Part shown: in pieces, positions 8,197 through 15,946 of the stretch
Layout of the letters: each line of letters starts with the position of its first letter
Numbering within the stretch: the first letter of the stretch is position 1
DNA from: Caloramator quimbayensis
Lineage (GTDB): Bacteria; Bacillota; Clostridia; Clostridiales; Caloramatoraceae
Assembly (NCBI RefSeq): GCF_900167605.1
Contig: NZ_FUYH01000003.1
Span: 1-64,000, forward strand
Length of the DNA: 64,000 bases
Reading direction: 5' to 3'
Program-made: the position numbers and the translations under genes
Notes under the pieces: model-generated
Databases searched by the model: none
Seen by the model: only the letters and a program-made list of their open reading frames with translations
Told to the model about the DNA's origin: nothing

Positions 8197-8225
8197 ATTG
8201 TATTTCGTTGTTAAATTTATGTCAA
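8197..8225 (-). promoter_or_regulatory. Promoter of the pplA-like gene
   Basis: Minus-strand TTGACA (8220-8225), a 17-base spacer and TACAAT (8197-8202) form a near-consensus sigma-A promoter, with the ATG about 45 bases further on. Confidence 0.65.
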
Positions 8226-8238
8226 TGAATATCAGCAA

Positions 8239-8260
8239 TTTGGTCATTTTGGTCATTTAT
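8239..8260 (-). promoter_or_regulatory. Tandem AATGACCAAA boxes upstream of the pplA-like promoter
   Basis: On the minus strand the sequence reads AAATGACCAAAATGACCAAA: two direct copies at a 10-base step, ending 13 bases upstream of the -35 element. A third copy sits just upstream of the presumed ndh2 promoter. Position and phasing fit an activator site, possibly for the CitB-type regulator of this locus (inference). Confidence 0.45.
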
Positions 8261-8339
8261 TTTTTATTTTTCATTTTAGAAACTTAAACTGTGTATTAAT
8301 AAACCATTTTTGGGACAAATTAATATTGCTAATTTTATC

Positions 8340-8368
8340 TTGAAATTTATATAATTTTGATGTAAAAT
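8340..8368 (+). promoter_or_regulatory. Candidate promoter of the glcT-type gene
   Basis: TTGAAA (8340-8345), 17 bases, then TAAAAT (8363-8368). The ATG is 20 bases downstream behind TAGGTG. Confidence 0.4.
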
Positions 8369-8388
8369 CATGATTTGTAGGTGTAAAT

Positions 8389-9225
8389 ATGGATAATGAA
8401 TTTATTGTTTCAAAAGTTCTAAGCAATAATGTTATAATCTGTAAGAGAAAAAACAAATTATATGTATTGACTGGAAAAGGCATTGGATTTGGCAAGTCAA
8501 AAGGAGATATAATTTTAAATGAAAGCAGCATTGAAAAAAAGTTTGTTGCAATAGACGATGAAGACAGAGAAGACTATGCTAAAATCCTTCAAAATACTGA
8601 TAAAAAAGTAGTTGCAGTATCTGAAGAAATTATTAATATGGCATCGCAAAGACTAAAGGAACCCCTAAGTTCTCACATTCATGTTGGTCTTGCTGACCAT
8701 ATAAATTTTGCAATACGCCGTTTATCAGAAGGAATTGATATTGTAAATCCTTTTTTAGTCGAAATACAGACTTTATATCCTATAGAATACTCTATTGCAG
8801 AGGAATGTATAAACCTTGTTAAAGAAAGATTAAATATAATACTTCCAGAAAGTGAAACTGGCTTTATTGCTCTTCATTTATACTCTGCGAGGGTAAATCA
8901 AAGTGTATCTGACAGCCTTAAATATACTAAACTAGTAAAAGAGATTATAAATTTTATACAAAAAGAGCTTGATATAAGCATAAACGAGAAATCCCTCGAG
9001 TATGCAAGGCTTATATCACATTTAAGATACGCCCTTCAAAGAGTAGACAGAGGGAAAACCTTTGAAAACTTTTTATCTCCTAATTTAGAAAAAAAGCTAA
9101 AGCAGGAATTTAAAGTTTCAAAGAAAGTATGCACCTATATCGAAGAAAAACTCGACAAACCCGTTCCTGAAAGTGAAATAGGATATATAGCAGTTCATAT
9201 AGCAAGATTAATCAACAATATATAA
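8389..9225 (+). CDS. glcT: BglG/LicT-family transcriptional antiterminator, GlcT type
   Basis: A 278-residue RNA-binding antiterminator. An N-terminal CAT-RBD (about 1-58) binds a ribonucleic antiterminator hairpin. Two PTS regulation domains follow, with the usual histidines: PRD1 has His in HVGLADHINFAIRR and IALHLYSA; PRD2 has ISHLRYAL and IAVHIARL. Glucose PTS proteins phosphorylate these in homologues, so that the protein is active when glucose is transported. The gene sits directly before the ptsG leader, whose RAT sequence looks like that of GlcT. Divergent from the pplA-like gene. Confidence 0.88.
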   Translation: MDNEFIVSKVLSNNVIICKRKNKLYVLTGKGIGFGKSKGDIILNESSIEKKFVAIDDEDREDYAKILQNTDKKVVAVSEEIINMASQRLKEPLSSHIHVGLADHINFAIRRLSEGIDIVNPFLVEIQTLYPIEYSIAEECINLVKERLNIILPESETGFIALHLYSARVNQSVSDSLKYTKLVKEIINFIQKELDISINEKSLEYARLISHLRYALQRVDRGKTFENFLSPNLEKKLKQEFKVSKKVCTYIEEKLDKPVPESEIGYIAVHIARLINNI

Positions 9226-9232
9226 TTTTAAA

Positions 9233-9308
9233 AGACGTGTTACTGATTCGATCAGGCATGAGTCTTATGATATCAAATGGTATTATAAGCTCATGCCTTT
9301 TTATTTTA
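9233..9308 (+). promoter_or_regulatory. RAT antiterminator / terminator leader of ptsG
   Basis: ACGTGTTACTGATTCGATCA followed by GGCATGAG (within 9233-9263) closely resembles the GlcT-dependent RAT of ptsG. It overlaps the left arm of a terminator (AGGCATGAG 9254-9262 with CTCATGCCT 9290-9298) that ends in a T-rich run to 9308. The two folds are mutually exclusive, so GlcT binding should allow read-through into ptsG. Confidence 0.85.
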
Positions 9309-9404
9309 TAGTATTAAATCTTCCATTGTAAAACTATACTATTCAAAAATAAATATAATATTTAATCAACTAATAATTATACTATAATTTAAGGAGGCAT
9401 TTTT

Positions 9405-10853
9405 ATGGCAAAAACAAATGTATTTAAAACTCTTCAAAAAATAGGAAAATCAGTTATGATGCCAGTATCTGTACTTCCTGCAGCTGGTATTCTCGTAGCC
9501 CTTGGAAGATGGCTGATGCAAAGCAGCGGCATCCTCAATGCTATAGGCCAAATCATATATAGCGGAGGAATTGTTGTATTTGAAAATCTTCCTCTTATAT
9601 TTGCAATTGGTGTTGCTATTGGATTTGCAAACAATATAGGAGTTGCAGGTCTTGCTTCTGTTGTTGGCTATGGAGTTATGACAAAAGTTCTCGACGTTAT
9701 GGGGAAACTAAATAATATACAGGCAAAAGGCATAGAAAAAATAGATATGGGAGTTTTTGCTGGAATAATCATAGGTATTGTTGCTGCAAAACTTTATGAA
9801 AGATTTCATCAGACAAAGCTGCCTCCATATCTTGGATTTTTCGCAGGAAAAAGACTTGTTCCAATTGTAACAGCTGTTGCAGCTTTGTTTATGGGTATTG
9901 CATTTGCTTATGTTTGGCCGCCTATTCAGACTGTTATAAACAAATTTGCTAACTTTGCAGTTAATTCATACTTTGGTCCTGCATTTTACGCAGCAGGCAA
10001 AAGAGCTCTAATACCTGTTGGACTTCACCATGTTTACTACCCAGCATTCCTTTATGAATTTGGAAGATACCTCGACCCTGCAACTGGTCAAATTCTTAAG
10101 GGGGAATCGGCAAGGTACTTTGCTGGAGATAGAACTGCCGGATACTTTATGGCAAGTGAATTCCCAATAATGCTTTTTGGACTTCCTGCAGCAACTCTCG
10201 CTATGTACCTTAATGCTAAGAAAGACAAGAAAAAAGCAATCGCTGGTGTTATGTTAACTGCAGCAATTACATCCATATTAACAGGTATTACCGAACCAAT
10301 TGAGTTCTCATTTATTTTCGTTGCTCCACCTCTCTATATTTTTCATGTAATTGGAGCATTTATCTCAGGTATTTTAACAAAAGCATTTGATATAAGGCTT
10401 GGCTATACTTTTTCTGCAAGTATAATCGACTATGTATTAGGAATTTCAAATGCTCAAAATGGATGGAAGCTTTTCTTAGTAGTAGGTCCTATAATTTTTG
10501 CTCTATACTTTACAGTTTTCTACTTTGGAATTAAGATTTTTGATTTTAAAACTCCTGGTAGAGAAGATGAAAATGAAGATTCAGACTCTGAAAAATCAAT
10601 CGATACATCTTCACTTTCCGGTTCAAAAGCTGAAAGAATTCTGATAGCTCTTGGCGGTAAAGAAAATATAGATACGATAGATGCTTGTATTACAAGGCTT
10701 AGACTTACAGTAAATGATATATCAAAGGTAAATAAAGCTGAACTTAAAAAAATAGGAGCTGCTGGAATAATGGATCTTGGCGGTGGAAACCTCCAAGTAG
10801 TTTATGGAACTGAATCAGAAGCTCTTAAGGATGAGATTAAAAAGCTATTATAA
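9405..10853 (+). CDS. ptsG: PTS glucose-type transporter, EIICB
   Basis: A 482-residue permease of the glucose phosphotransferase system. The IIC domain (about 1-385) has about ten hydrophobic segments, the conserved LHHVYYPAF-like region and ITEPIEFSF near residues 300-308. The IIB domain (about 405-482) has the phosphorylated Cys428 in IDACITRLRL. It takes up glucose or a related sugar and delivers it as the 6-phosphate. The start ATG follows AAGGAGGC. The IIA domain is a separate gene just downstream. Regulation by the upstream antiterminator and leader is clear from layout. Confidence 0.9.
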   Translation: MAKTNVFKTLQKIGKSVMMPVSVLPAAGILVALGRWLMQSSGILNAIGQIIYSGGIVVFENLPLIFAIGVAIGFANNIGVAGLASVVGYGVMTKVLDVMGKLNNIQAKGIEKIDMGVFAGIIIGIVAAKLYERFHQTKLPPYLGFFAGKRLVPIVTAVAALFMGIAFAYVWPPIQTVINKFANFAVNSYFGPAFYAAGKRALIPVGLHHVYYPAFLYEFGRYLDPATGQILKGESARYFAGDRTAGYFMASEFPIMLFGLPAATLAMYLNAKKDKKKAIAGVMLTAAITSILTGITEPIEFSFIFVAPPLYIFHVIGAFISGILTKAFDIRLGYTFSASIIDYVLGISNAQNGWKLFLVVGPIIFALYFTVFYFGIKIFDFKTPGREDENEDSDSEKSIDTSSLSGSKAERILIALGGKENIDTIDACITRLRLTVNDISKVNKAELKKIGAAGIMDLGGGNLQVVYGTESEALKDEIKKLL

Positions 10854-10866
10854 AGGAGGAGATAGA

Positions 10867-11346
10867 ATGCTTAGTATATTCAAAAAGAGAAAAGCTATTG
10901 AACTAAAATCTCCTGTTAAAGGAAGAGCAATAGAGATAAAAGATGTTCCCGATGAAGTATTTGCTTCAGGAATGTTAGGAAACGGAATAGCAATAGATCC
11001 AGTAGAAGGTATTGTTTATTCTCCATGCGACTGTGAGATTGTAAATATGTTTCCAACAAAGCATGCAATCGGAGTAAAAACTAACGAAGGTCTTGAAATA
11101 CTGATTCATATAGGTATAGACACCGTTGAAATGAAGGGGGAAGGCTTTAATTCTTTTGTCAATATAGGCGATAAAGTTAAAGCTGGCGACAAATTAATTT
11201 CTTTTGATTTAGAGCTTGTTAAAAGCAGAGCAAAATCACCAATAACTCCAATGGTTATAACAAATATGGATTTTGTGGAATCTATTGAACAGTATTATGG
11301 AGATTGCGATGCGTCAAAAACAGTTTTAAAGGCATTTTTAAAGTAA
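10867..11346 (+). CDS. crr: PTS glucose EIIA component
   Basis: A 159-residue EIIA(Glc) protein. The phosphorylated histidine is His81 in ILIHIGIDTVEMKGEGF, and His66 in PTKHAIGV is the partner. The preceding reading frame is open further upstream into ptsG, but the ATG at 10867 has AAAGGAGGA 6 bases before it and gives the usual family length, so I chose that start. It donates phosphate to the IIB domain of the upstream EIICB and may also serve as a regulatory protein. Confidence 0.9.
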   Translation: MLSIFKKRKAIELKSPVKGRAIEIKDVPDEVFASGMLGNGIAIDPVEGIVYSPCDCEIVNMFPTKHAIGVKTNEGLEILIHIGIDTVEMKGEGFNSFVNIGDKVKAGDKLISFDLELVKSRAKSPITPMVITNMDFVESIEQYYGDCDASKTVLKAFLK

Positions 11347-11430
11347 AATAAAAAATATTTTTTTAAGAATAAAAAATATCTCTTTGTAAACCCTATAAAT
11401 GTCACCATCTTCATATAAGGAGGGGTTTTA

Positions 11431-11631
11431 ATGCGCGAAGGGTTAATTCCAACTGTTTTAGGTACTGTAGTTACTGCTGCAGGTACAGCTTTAGAGATTA
11501 ATGATATGAGAAAACATGGTACAAATGTTAAAGATAAGGAAGTTGTTTCATTAGTTGCAGCCGGTATTGTAGGCTTTGGATTAGCCCATGTCGTTCTTGG
11601 AACCATAGACCTTGTAGAACATAGAAGATAG
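11431..11631 (+). CDS. Small conserved membrane protein of unknown function
   Basis: A 66-residue protein with two hydrophobic segments (about 4-20 and 41-60) separated by a charged linker (EINDMRKHGTNVKDKE). Strong RBS AAGGAGGGG before the ATG and a perfect terminator after the stop support a real gene. I do not recognise a function. Similar short proteins in Firmicutes start with MREGLIPT-like sequence; I recall them being given unreliable names. Confidence 0.7.
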   Translation: MREGLIPTVLGTVVTAAGTALEINDMRKHGTNVKDKEVVSLVAAGIVGFGLAHVVLGTIDLVEHRR

Positions 11632-11635
11632 TGAT

Positions 11636-11690
11636 AGGAGCTGTTTTTAAATAGATAAAAATCTATTTAAACAGCTCCTTTTATTTTATA
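11636..11690 (+). terminator. Rho-independent terminator
   Basis: Long hairpin: AGGAGCTGTTT near 11636 pairs with AAACAGCTCCT ending at 11679, with an inner AAATAG/CTATTT stem, then TTTTATTTTAT. It closes the ptsG-IIA-small-protein region. Confidence 0.85.
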
Positions 11691-11759
11691 CTCCTTTTCT
11701 TATCAATTTTAACGAATATTTTTTTGGATATTACAAATATTAAAAATGGAGGTGAGTTA

Positions 11760-12236
11760 ATGATAAATTTAACCCAGAAAGAGCGAACGCTTTTACAGGA
11801 TCAAAAGTCCCATGAAGAATTATGCATTAAAAAGTACACTAACTATGCCAATCAGACTCAGGACCCTCAGCTGAAACAAATTTTTATGCAGCATGCACAA
11901 CAGGAGCAGCAGCATTTAAATACTATCAACCAAATTTTAAACGGTCAGGTTCCTAATGTAAACCAGCAAGGACAGCAGAATCAGCAAAACCAGCAAGCTC
12001 AAACATTTAATCCTTCTCCAATGCAAGTAGGTATGACTAATCAAGCAGATGCAGATCTTTGCAAAGATATGCTTGGGACAGAAAAATACGTATCAAGTTC
12101 ATATAACACTGCAATTTTTGAATTCAGAGATCATAACATAAGACAGGCATTAAATCACATACAAAAGGAAGAACAAGAGCACGGAGAAGATATATTTAAG
12201 TACATGGAAAGTCATGGAATGTACCAAGCTCAATGA
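11760..12236 (+). CDS. CotF-like spore coat / ferritin-like protein
   Basis: A 158-residue, four-helix, ferritin-like protein. Two helical halves (about 1-65 and 95-158) have HEELCIKKYTNYA, QEQQHLNTI and HIQKEEQEHGEDI. Between them is a Gln/Asn-rich linker (about 65-90). This is the pattern of CotF-type coat proteins of spore-forming Firmicutes. The start at 11760 has GGAGGTGAG in front; an upstream in-frame ATG at 11724 lacks one. It is followed by a perfect terminator. It supports a spore-forming host. Confidence 0.78.
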   Translation: MINLTQKERTLLQDQKSHEELCIKKYTNYANQTQDPQLKQIFMQHAQQEQQHLNTINQILNGQVPNVNQQGQQNQQNQQAQTFNPSPMQVGMTNQADADLCKDMLGTEKYVSSSYNTAIFEFRDHNIRQALNHIQKEEQEHGEDIFKYMESHGMYQAQ

Positions 12237-12247
12237 TATTAAGCTTT

Positions 12248-12278
12248 ATGGGCGGTAAATATTACCGCCCATTTTTAT
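12248..12278 (+). terminator. Terminator after the CotF-like gene (shared hairpin)
   Basis: ATGGGCGGTAA (12248-12258) and TTACCGCCCAT (12262-12272) are perfectly complementary, with a three-base loop and a T-rich tail. The right arm also forms the last codons and stop of a small minus-strand ORF. Confidence 0.85.
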
Positions 12279-12381
12279 ATCTCCATACCTTTTTTAAACT
12301 GGCTGTTATAAAGCTTTGCATAGAATCCATAACTGCACATATTACCGCAGTAACTTTTAAATATTTTAAAAGTTTACCCAT
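12262..12381 (-). CDS. Putative 39-residue small protein downstream of the phosphoesterase
   Basis: Minus-strand ATG at 12381 has a strong RBS (CGAGGTGATGAT). The frame encodes 39 residues beginning MGKLLKYLKVTAVICAVMDS and ending in WRYKNGR. One amphipathic or hydrophobic stretch (about 8-28) is flanked by basic ends. It starts 16 bases after the phosphoesterase stop codon, so it is probably co-translated. Its stop codon lies in the stem of the terminator for the convergent gene. I do not recognise a family. Confidence 0.55.
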   Translation of the reverse strand: MGKLLKYLKVTAVICAVMDSMQSFITASLKKVWRYKNGR

Positions 12382-12397
12382 ATCATCACCTCGAAAT

Positions 12398-13228
12398 TTA
12401 TTTTTCAAATGTAACTACAACTATATTAGGACAATTCAATATTCTAAATGGAAAAACACTATTCCCAAGACCTCTGCTTACAACTAAACTGCTTTTTTTA
12501 TAATTATAAAGTCCCGAAGTATATTTTGGAAAGAATCCCTGATTTGGAGCAACAACACCACCTATAAAAGGAATACGGACCTGTCCTCCATGAGCATGAC
12601 CGCTAAAAATCAAATCAAAACCATAGTCGCAGTAAAGGTTTATTAATTCTGGCCTGTGAGCTAACAATATTTTAAATTTATTTTTATTTAAATTTGCTGT
12701 GCACTTTTTTAATTCCCTTTCAGTTATTGAATATCCGCTATAGGATTTCGTTTCAATAGATGGATCATCTATTCCTGCGATATATATGCTGCTGTTTTTT
12801 ATTTTTATTTCTTTATATTCGTTATGCAAAACATTAACTTTATAATTTATAAGCTTTGTTTCAAGGCTTTTAAAATTATCCGACCAATTTTCATGATTTC
12901 CTGTTACATAATACACAGGTGCAATTTTAACAAGCTCTCTTATAAGCTCGATAGGTGGATTTTCATCATATCTTCTTCTGTCAACTAAATCTCCCGTAAA
13001 AACTATAATATCAGGTTTTTGACTTCTAACCTTACTTATTAAATATCTCTGATTTTTTCCAAATCTTTTTGAGTGTAAATCCGATAAATGAATTATTCTA
13101 AACCCTTGAAATTCATTTGGAATTTTTGAATTTTTAACTTTTATACTCGATGTATATATATAGTTATTATCAAAATATAAAAATAAAACTATTATAGTTA
13201 TAAATATAATAAACCTTTTAACCTTCAT
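12398..13228 (-). CDS. Membrane-anchored calcineurin-like phosphoesterase (YkuE-like)
   Basis: A 276-residue metallophosphoesterase. One N-terminal hydrophobic segment (about 5-25) is followed by the full set of metal-binding motifs: HLSDLHS (about 48-54), FTGDLVDRR, VTGNHENW, LAHRPE and FSGHAHGGQVRIP. This is the YkuE/LpxH-like group of Firmicutes membrane phosphoesterases; the natural substrate is not known. The ATG follows a TTGGAGAT site. A fragment of a close relative survives as a pseudogene near 21.6 kb. The only downstream partner is the 39-codon ORF. Confidence 0.88.
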   Translation of the reverse strand: MKVKRFIIFITIIVLFLYFDNNYIYTSSIKVKNSKIPNEFQGFRIIHLSDLHSKRFGKNQRYLISKVRSQKPDIIVFTGDLVDRRRYDENPPIELIRELVKIAPVYYVTGNHENWSDNFKSLETKLINYKVNVLHNEYKEIKIKNSSIYIAGIDDPSIETKSYSGYSITERELKKCTANLNKNKFKILLAHRPELINLYCDYGFDLIFSGHAHGGQVRIPFIGGVVAPNQGFFPKYTSGLYNYKKSSLVVSRGLGNSVFPFRILNCPNIVVVTFEK

Positions 13229-13273
13229 AATATCTCCAATCTATTTAAATACTTTAACTATATAATTATACAT

Positions 13274-13315
13274 CAACAGGGCTTGTTGGTAAACACATCC
13301 AACAAGCCCTGTTTC
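13274..13315 (-). terminator. Long GC-rich hairpin after the transglutaminase-like gene
   Basis: AACAGGGCTTGTTGG and CCAACAAGCCCTGTT are perfectly complementary with a 9-base loop, between two minus-strand genes. No clear T tract follows on either strand, so its role as terminator is likely but not certain. Confidence 0.5.
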
Positions 13316-13347
13316 AACTAATGCTTTAAATAATAATCGGCATGGTT

Positions 13348-14799
13348 TTAGTTATCATATCTATATTTTGTCTCTGTGCACTTTGGGTACATATCTATAT
13401 CCCATGTATGATCCTTCATCATTTGAGAATCTGTTATATTGAAATAATCATATCGAATAGTGTCAACTTTATTACCATTTTTATAGAATATTGGGTCATC
13501 CCAGGTTACATCAACATGATACCACTCTCCGTCAAGCTTAACAAGATTCCATGCATGAGCCTCCCCATTAGCCTTTCCTGTTATTATCATGTTTTCAATT
13601 CCTGCAAGATTTAATAGTTTACTCATTGCACTTGCATACCCTTGACACACAGCAACTCCCTTTATAAGTGCTCCATAGGAAGTATAGGATTCCCACGGAA
13701 TACTTCCATTGTAATAATTTTCTTCATCATATCTTGTATTATTTATAATGTAATCATGTATTGCTAATTCTTTTTGAAAATCTGTCATATCTGCTTTAAT
13801 AATTGAATCTATAATTTCTTTAGCTTTTTTATTTACTTCACTTTGCTGATTTAATATAGTTTCACGAGGATAATTATAATCAAATTTAATATTCAAATTA
13901 ATATTAGAAGTTTCATTATAGCTGCTTTCTATGCTTATATTATTAATGTAGCTTAAATCCATATCCTCCTGAACTATCTTGTTAACCAAATCGAATATTC
14001 TATTCATAATTGCCTTTAAATCATTATTCATATAACCCTTCGTTATTATTAATTTTAACGTATCATCACAATTAATAATAGATTTTTTAAGTGAGCTGCT
14101 AATTTCATCTTCATTTGTTAAAACAGAGCTATCTGCTTCTTTATCATTTCTTGATGCTAAGCTAATTATATTATCTGATTTTAATAAAGATTCTTTGATG
14201 TCTTGCTCTTTATAATTTAATTTATAATTATATACTTTTACCTTTGAATTAGAGAGTCCGCTTATATTTATTTGAAAACTGCCAATGTAATTCTCTCCAT
14301 TAAGCTCTTTACTTAAATCATCAATTACTAAAAGCTTTTTTTGTTCTATTTCTGCATTATTTGTAAGAACTTTTATTCTTAAAATATCAGGTCTTTTTAC
14401 AATGTTTTTCTTTATTATACTTTTTAGTTCATCATAACTTTTAGCCCATCCATCAACATTAGAATAGTTTAAAGTAACATATAAAAGCCTGCTCTTATTA
14501 TTACTTACATATTTATATCCCCATGATGATACAATATAATTCTTGTAAAAGCAGTCATACTGTGCTTGGTTTATAGCTTTTTGAACATCATATGTTGAAT
14601 TAAACTTTTTTACGTATAAAATTATAGATGTTTTTCTACCAGAAACTGCACTTTTAATTTGACTATAAAACTGTGAATAATTATTTACAACAATTACTCC
14701 TTTAGGAAGGGTAAACTTTGCTGCATTGGTGTTAATATTTATTAAACTAAAAATTATAATAAAAGATACTAAAATAGCTGCTGTCTTTTTTAGCTTCAT
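13348..14799 (-). CDS. Secreted transglutaminase-like (cysteine protease fold) protein
   Basis: A 483-residue exported protein with an N-terminal signal sequence (about 1-27). Its C-terminal third (about 350-460) is a transglutaminase-core domain with the Cys-His-Asp triad: Cys in GVAVCQGYASAM, His in GEAHAWNLV and Asp in HVDVTWDD. The first 330 residues have mixed alpha/beta character and no recognised domain. Such proteins in clostridia are thought to act at the cell surface as peptidases or crosslinkers; the substrate is unknown. RBS AAGGAGGGAT. Confidence 0.8.
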   Translation of the reverse strand: MKLKKTAAILVSFIIIFSLININTNAAKFTLPKGVIVVNNYSQFYSQIKSAVSGRKTSIILYVKKFNSTYDVQKAINQAQYDCFYKNYIVSSWGYKYVSNNKSRLLYVTLNYSNVDGWAKSYDELKSIIKKNIVKRPDILRIKVLTNNAEIEQKKLLVIDDLSKELNGENYIGSFQINISGLSNSKVKVYNYKLNYKEQDIKESLLKSDNIISLASRNDKEADSSVLTNEDEISSSLKKSIINCDDTLKLIITKGYMNNDLKAIMNRIFDLVNKIVQEDMDLSYINNISIESSYNETSNINLNIKFDYNYPRETILNQQSEVNKKAKEIIDSIIKADMTDFQKELAIHDYIINNTRYDEENYYNGSIPWESYTSYGALIKGVAVCQGYASAMSKLLNLAGIENMIITGKANGEAHAWNLVKLDGEWYHVDVTWDDPIFYKNGNKVDTIRYDYFNITDSQMMKDHTWDIDMYPKCTETKYRYDN

Positions 14800-14960
14800 C
14801 TTATCCCTCCTTTTTTTAACCTAATTATTGTAAGAAGCCGCCCACTTTTATTAGTAGCAGCAATTCACTTAAATATATATATAATTTCGACTGTTATTTT
14901 GAAATCTTAATAAAACACTTCATAGAACATTATACCATTTGTTGATAATTATTGTAAAAT

Positions 14961-14990
14961 AAAAAGCCTTGGGCAAATGCCCAAAGCTTT
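14961..14990 (-). terminator. Terminator of the por operon
   Basis: AAAGCTTTGGGCATTTGCCC with the matching CAAGGCTTTTT on the minus strand forms a hairpin followed by a T run, directly after the porB stop codon. Confidence 0.85.
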
Positions 14991-15935
14991 TTATTTTACT
15001 TTAGCAAGATAGAGAAGTTTTTCCCATCTTCTGTCTACTTCTTCTTGTATCATCTTTATAATATGTTCATTTTCTGGTTTAAATAAATGCTTAAATCTTC
15101 CCTGTGGTTTTAGCCATTCAGTTATTGGTTTCTTTTCCTTTGGAATGTAGTTTATCTTATAAACTCCATTTTCAACTTCATAAAGCGGCCAGAAGCAAGT
15201 ATCAACAGCAGCCTTTATAACTTCAAGCTCAGTTGCTGTATCAATTCTCCATCCTCTTGGACATGGAGTTAAAACGTTCATAAACTTTGGCCCTTCAATG
15301 CTGAATGCTTTTTCAGCTTTATTGCAAAGGTCGAACATATATGGAGTTCCTGGAATTACTGGAACAGTTTGTGCAACATATGGTATATGATGTGATACCA
15401 TAATCTCTGCTAAGTCTTTTCTATACTGCTGCTTACCTGGTTTTACCTTTCCAGCAGGTGAAGTTGTAGTATCAGCACCCATTGGAGTTGCTGATGACCT
15501 TTGAATACCAGTGTTCATATATGCTCCATTATCGTAGCATACATATAAAAGGTCATGTCCTCTTTCCATCGCACCAGAAAGGGATTGAAGACCTATATCA
15601 TAAGTTCCTCCGTCACCGCCAAAGGCTATAAACTTATAGTCATCCTTAAGCGTTCCCTTTCTTTTCATTGCTCTATATGCAGCTTCAACACCGCTTCCTG
15701 TTGCAGCAGCATTTTCAAAAGCAGTGTGTACCCATGAATCCTTCCATGCAGTATATGGGTAAAGGCATGTTGAAACTTCAAGACATCCAGTTGCATTTGA
15801 TATAACTGCCTTCTGTTCATCCTTTAATGCTTTTAATACCCAATTAACAACCATTGGTGCACCACAGCCGGCACACATTCTATGTCCACCTGTAAGTCTA
15901 ACCTTCTTTGCTGAAAGTTCCTTCAAATTTGGCAT
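14991..15935 (-). CDS. porB: Pyruvate:ferredoxin oxidoreductase, beta subunit (TPP-binding)
   Basis: A 314-residue subunit of the four-subunit pyruvate synthase/PFOR. It binds thiamine diphosphate (FGGDGGTYDIG, about 104-114, then DNGAYMNTG) and a proximal [4Fe-4S] cluster (CAGCG near 21-25, C51 in ATGCLEV and a late Cys in TPCPRGW). It decarboxylates pyruvate to acetyl-CoA with ferredoxin reduction. Last gene of the porC-porD-porA-porB operon, 11 bases after porA. Order and sizes match the archaeal/Thermotoga-type enzyme rather than the single-chain clostridial Nif-J type. Confidence 0.92.
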   Translation of the reverse strand: MPNLKELSAKKVRLTGGHRMCAGCGAPMVVNWVLKALKDEQKAVISNATGCLEVSTCLYPYTAWKDSWVHTAFENAAATGSGVEAAYRAMKRKGTLKDDYKFIAFGGDGGTYDIGLQSLSGAMERGHDLLYVCYDNGAYMNTGIQRSSATPMGADTTTSPAGKVKPGKQQYRKDLAEIMVSHHIPYVAQTVPVIPGTPYMFDLCNKAEKAFSIEGPKFMNVLTPCPRGWRIDTATELEVIKAAVDTCFWPLYEVENGVYKINYIPKEKKPITEWLKPQGRFKHLFKPENEHIIKMIQEEVDRRWEKLLYLAKVK

Positions 15936-15946
15936 AACTACACCTC

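Noticed and set aside
12233..12487. Plus-strand open frame of 84 codons
   Set aside because: It lies antisense to the phosphoesterase end and the 39-codon ORF, has no RBS, and runs through a terminator hairpin.
13274..13315. IS or attachment-site inverted repeat
   Set aside because: The hairpin lies between two adjacent genes of normal composition with no mobile gene near; a terminator or processing hairpin is simpler.
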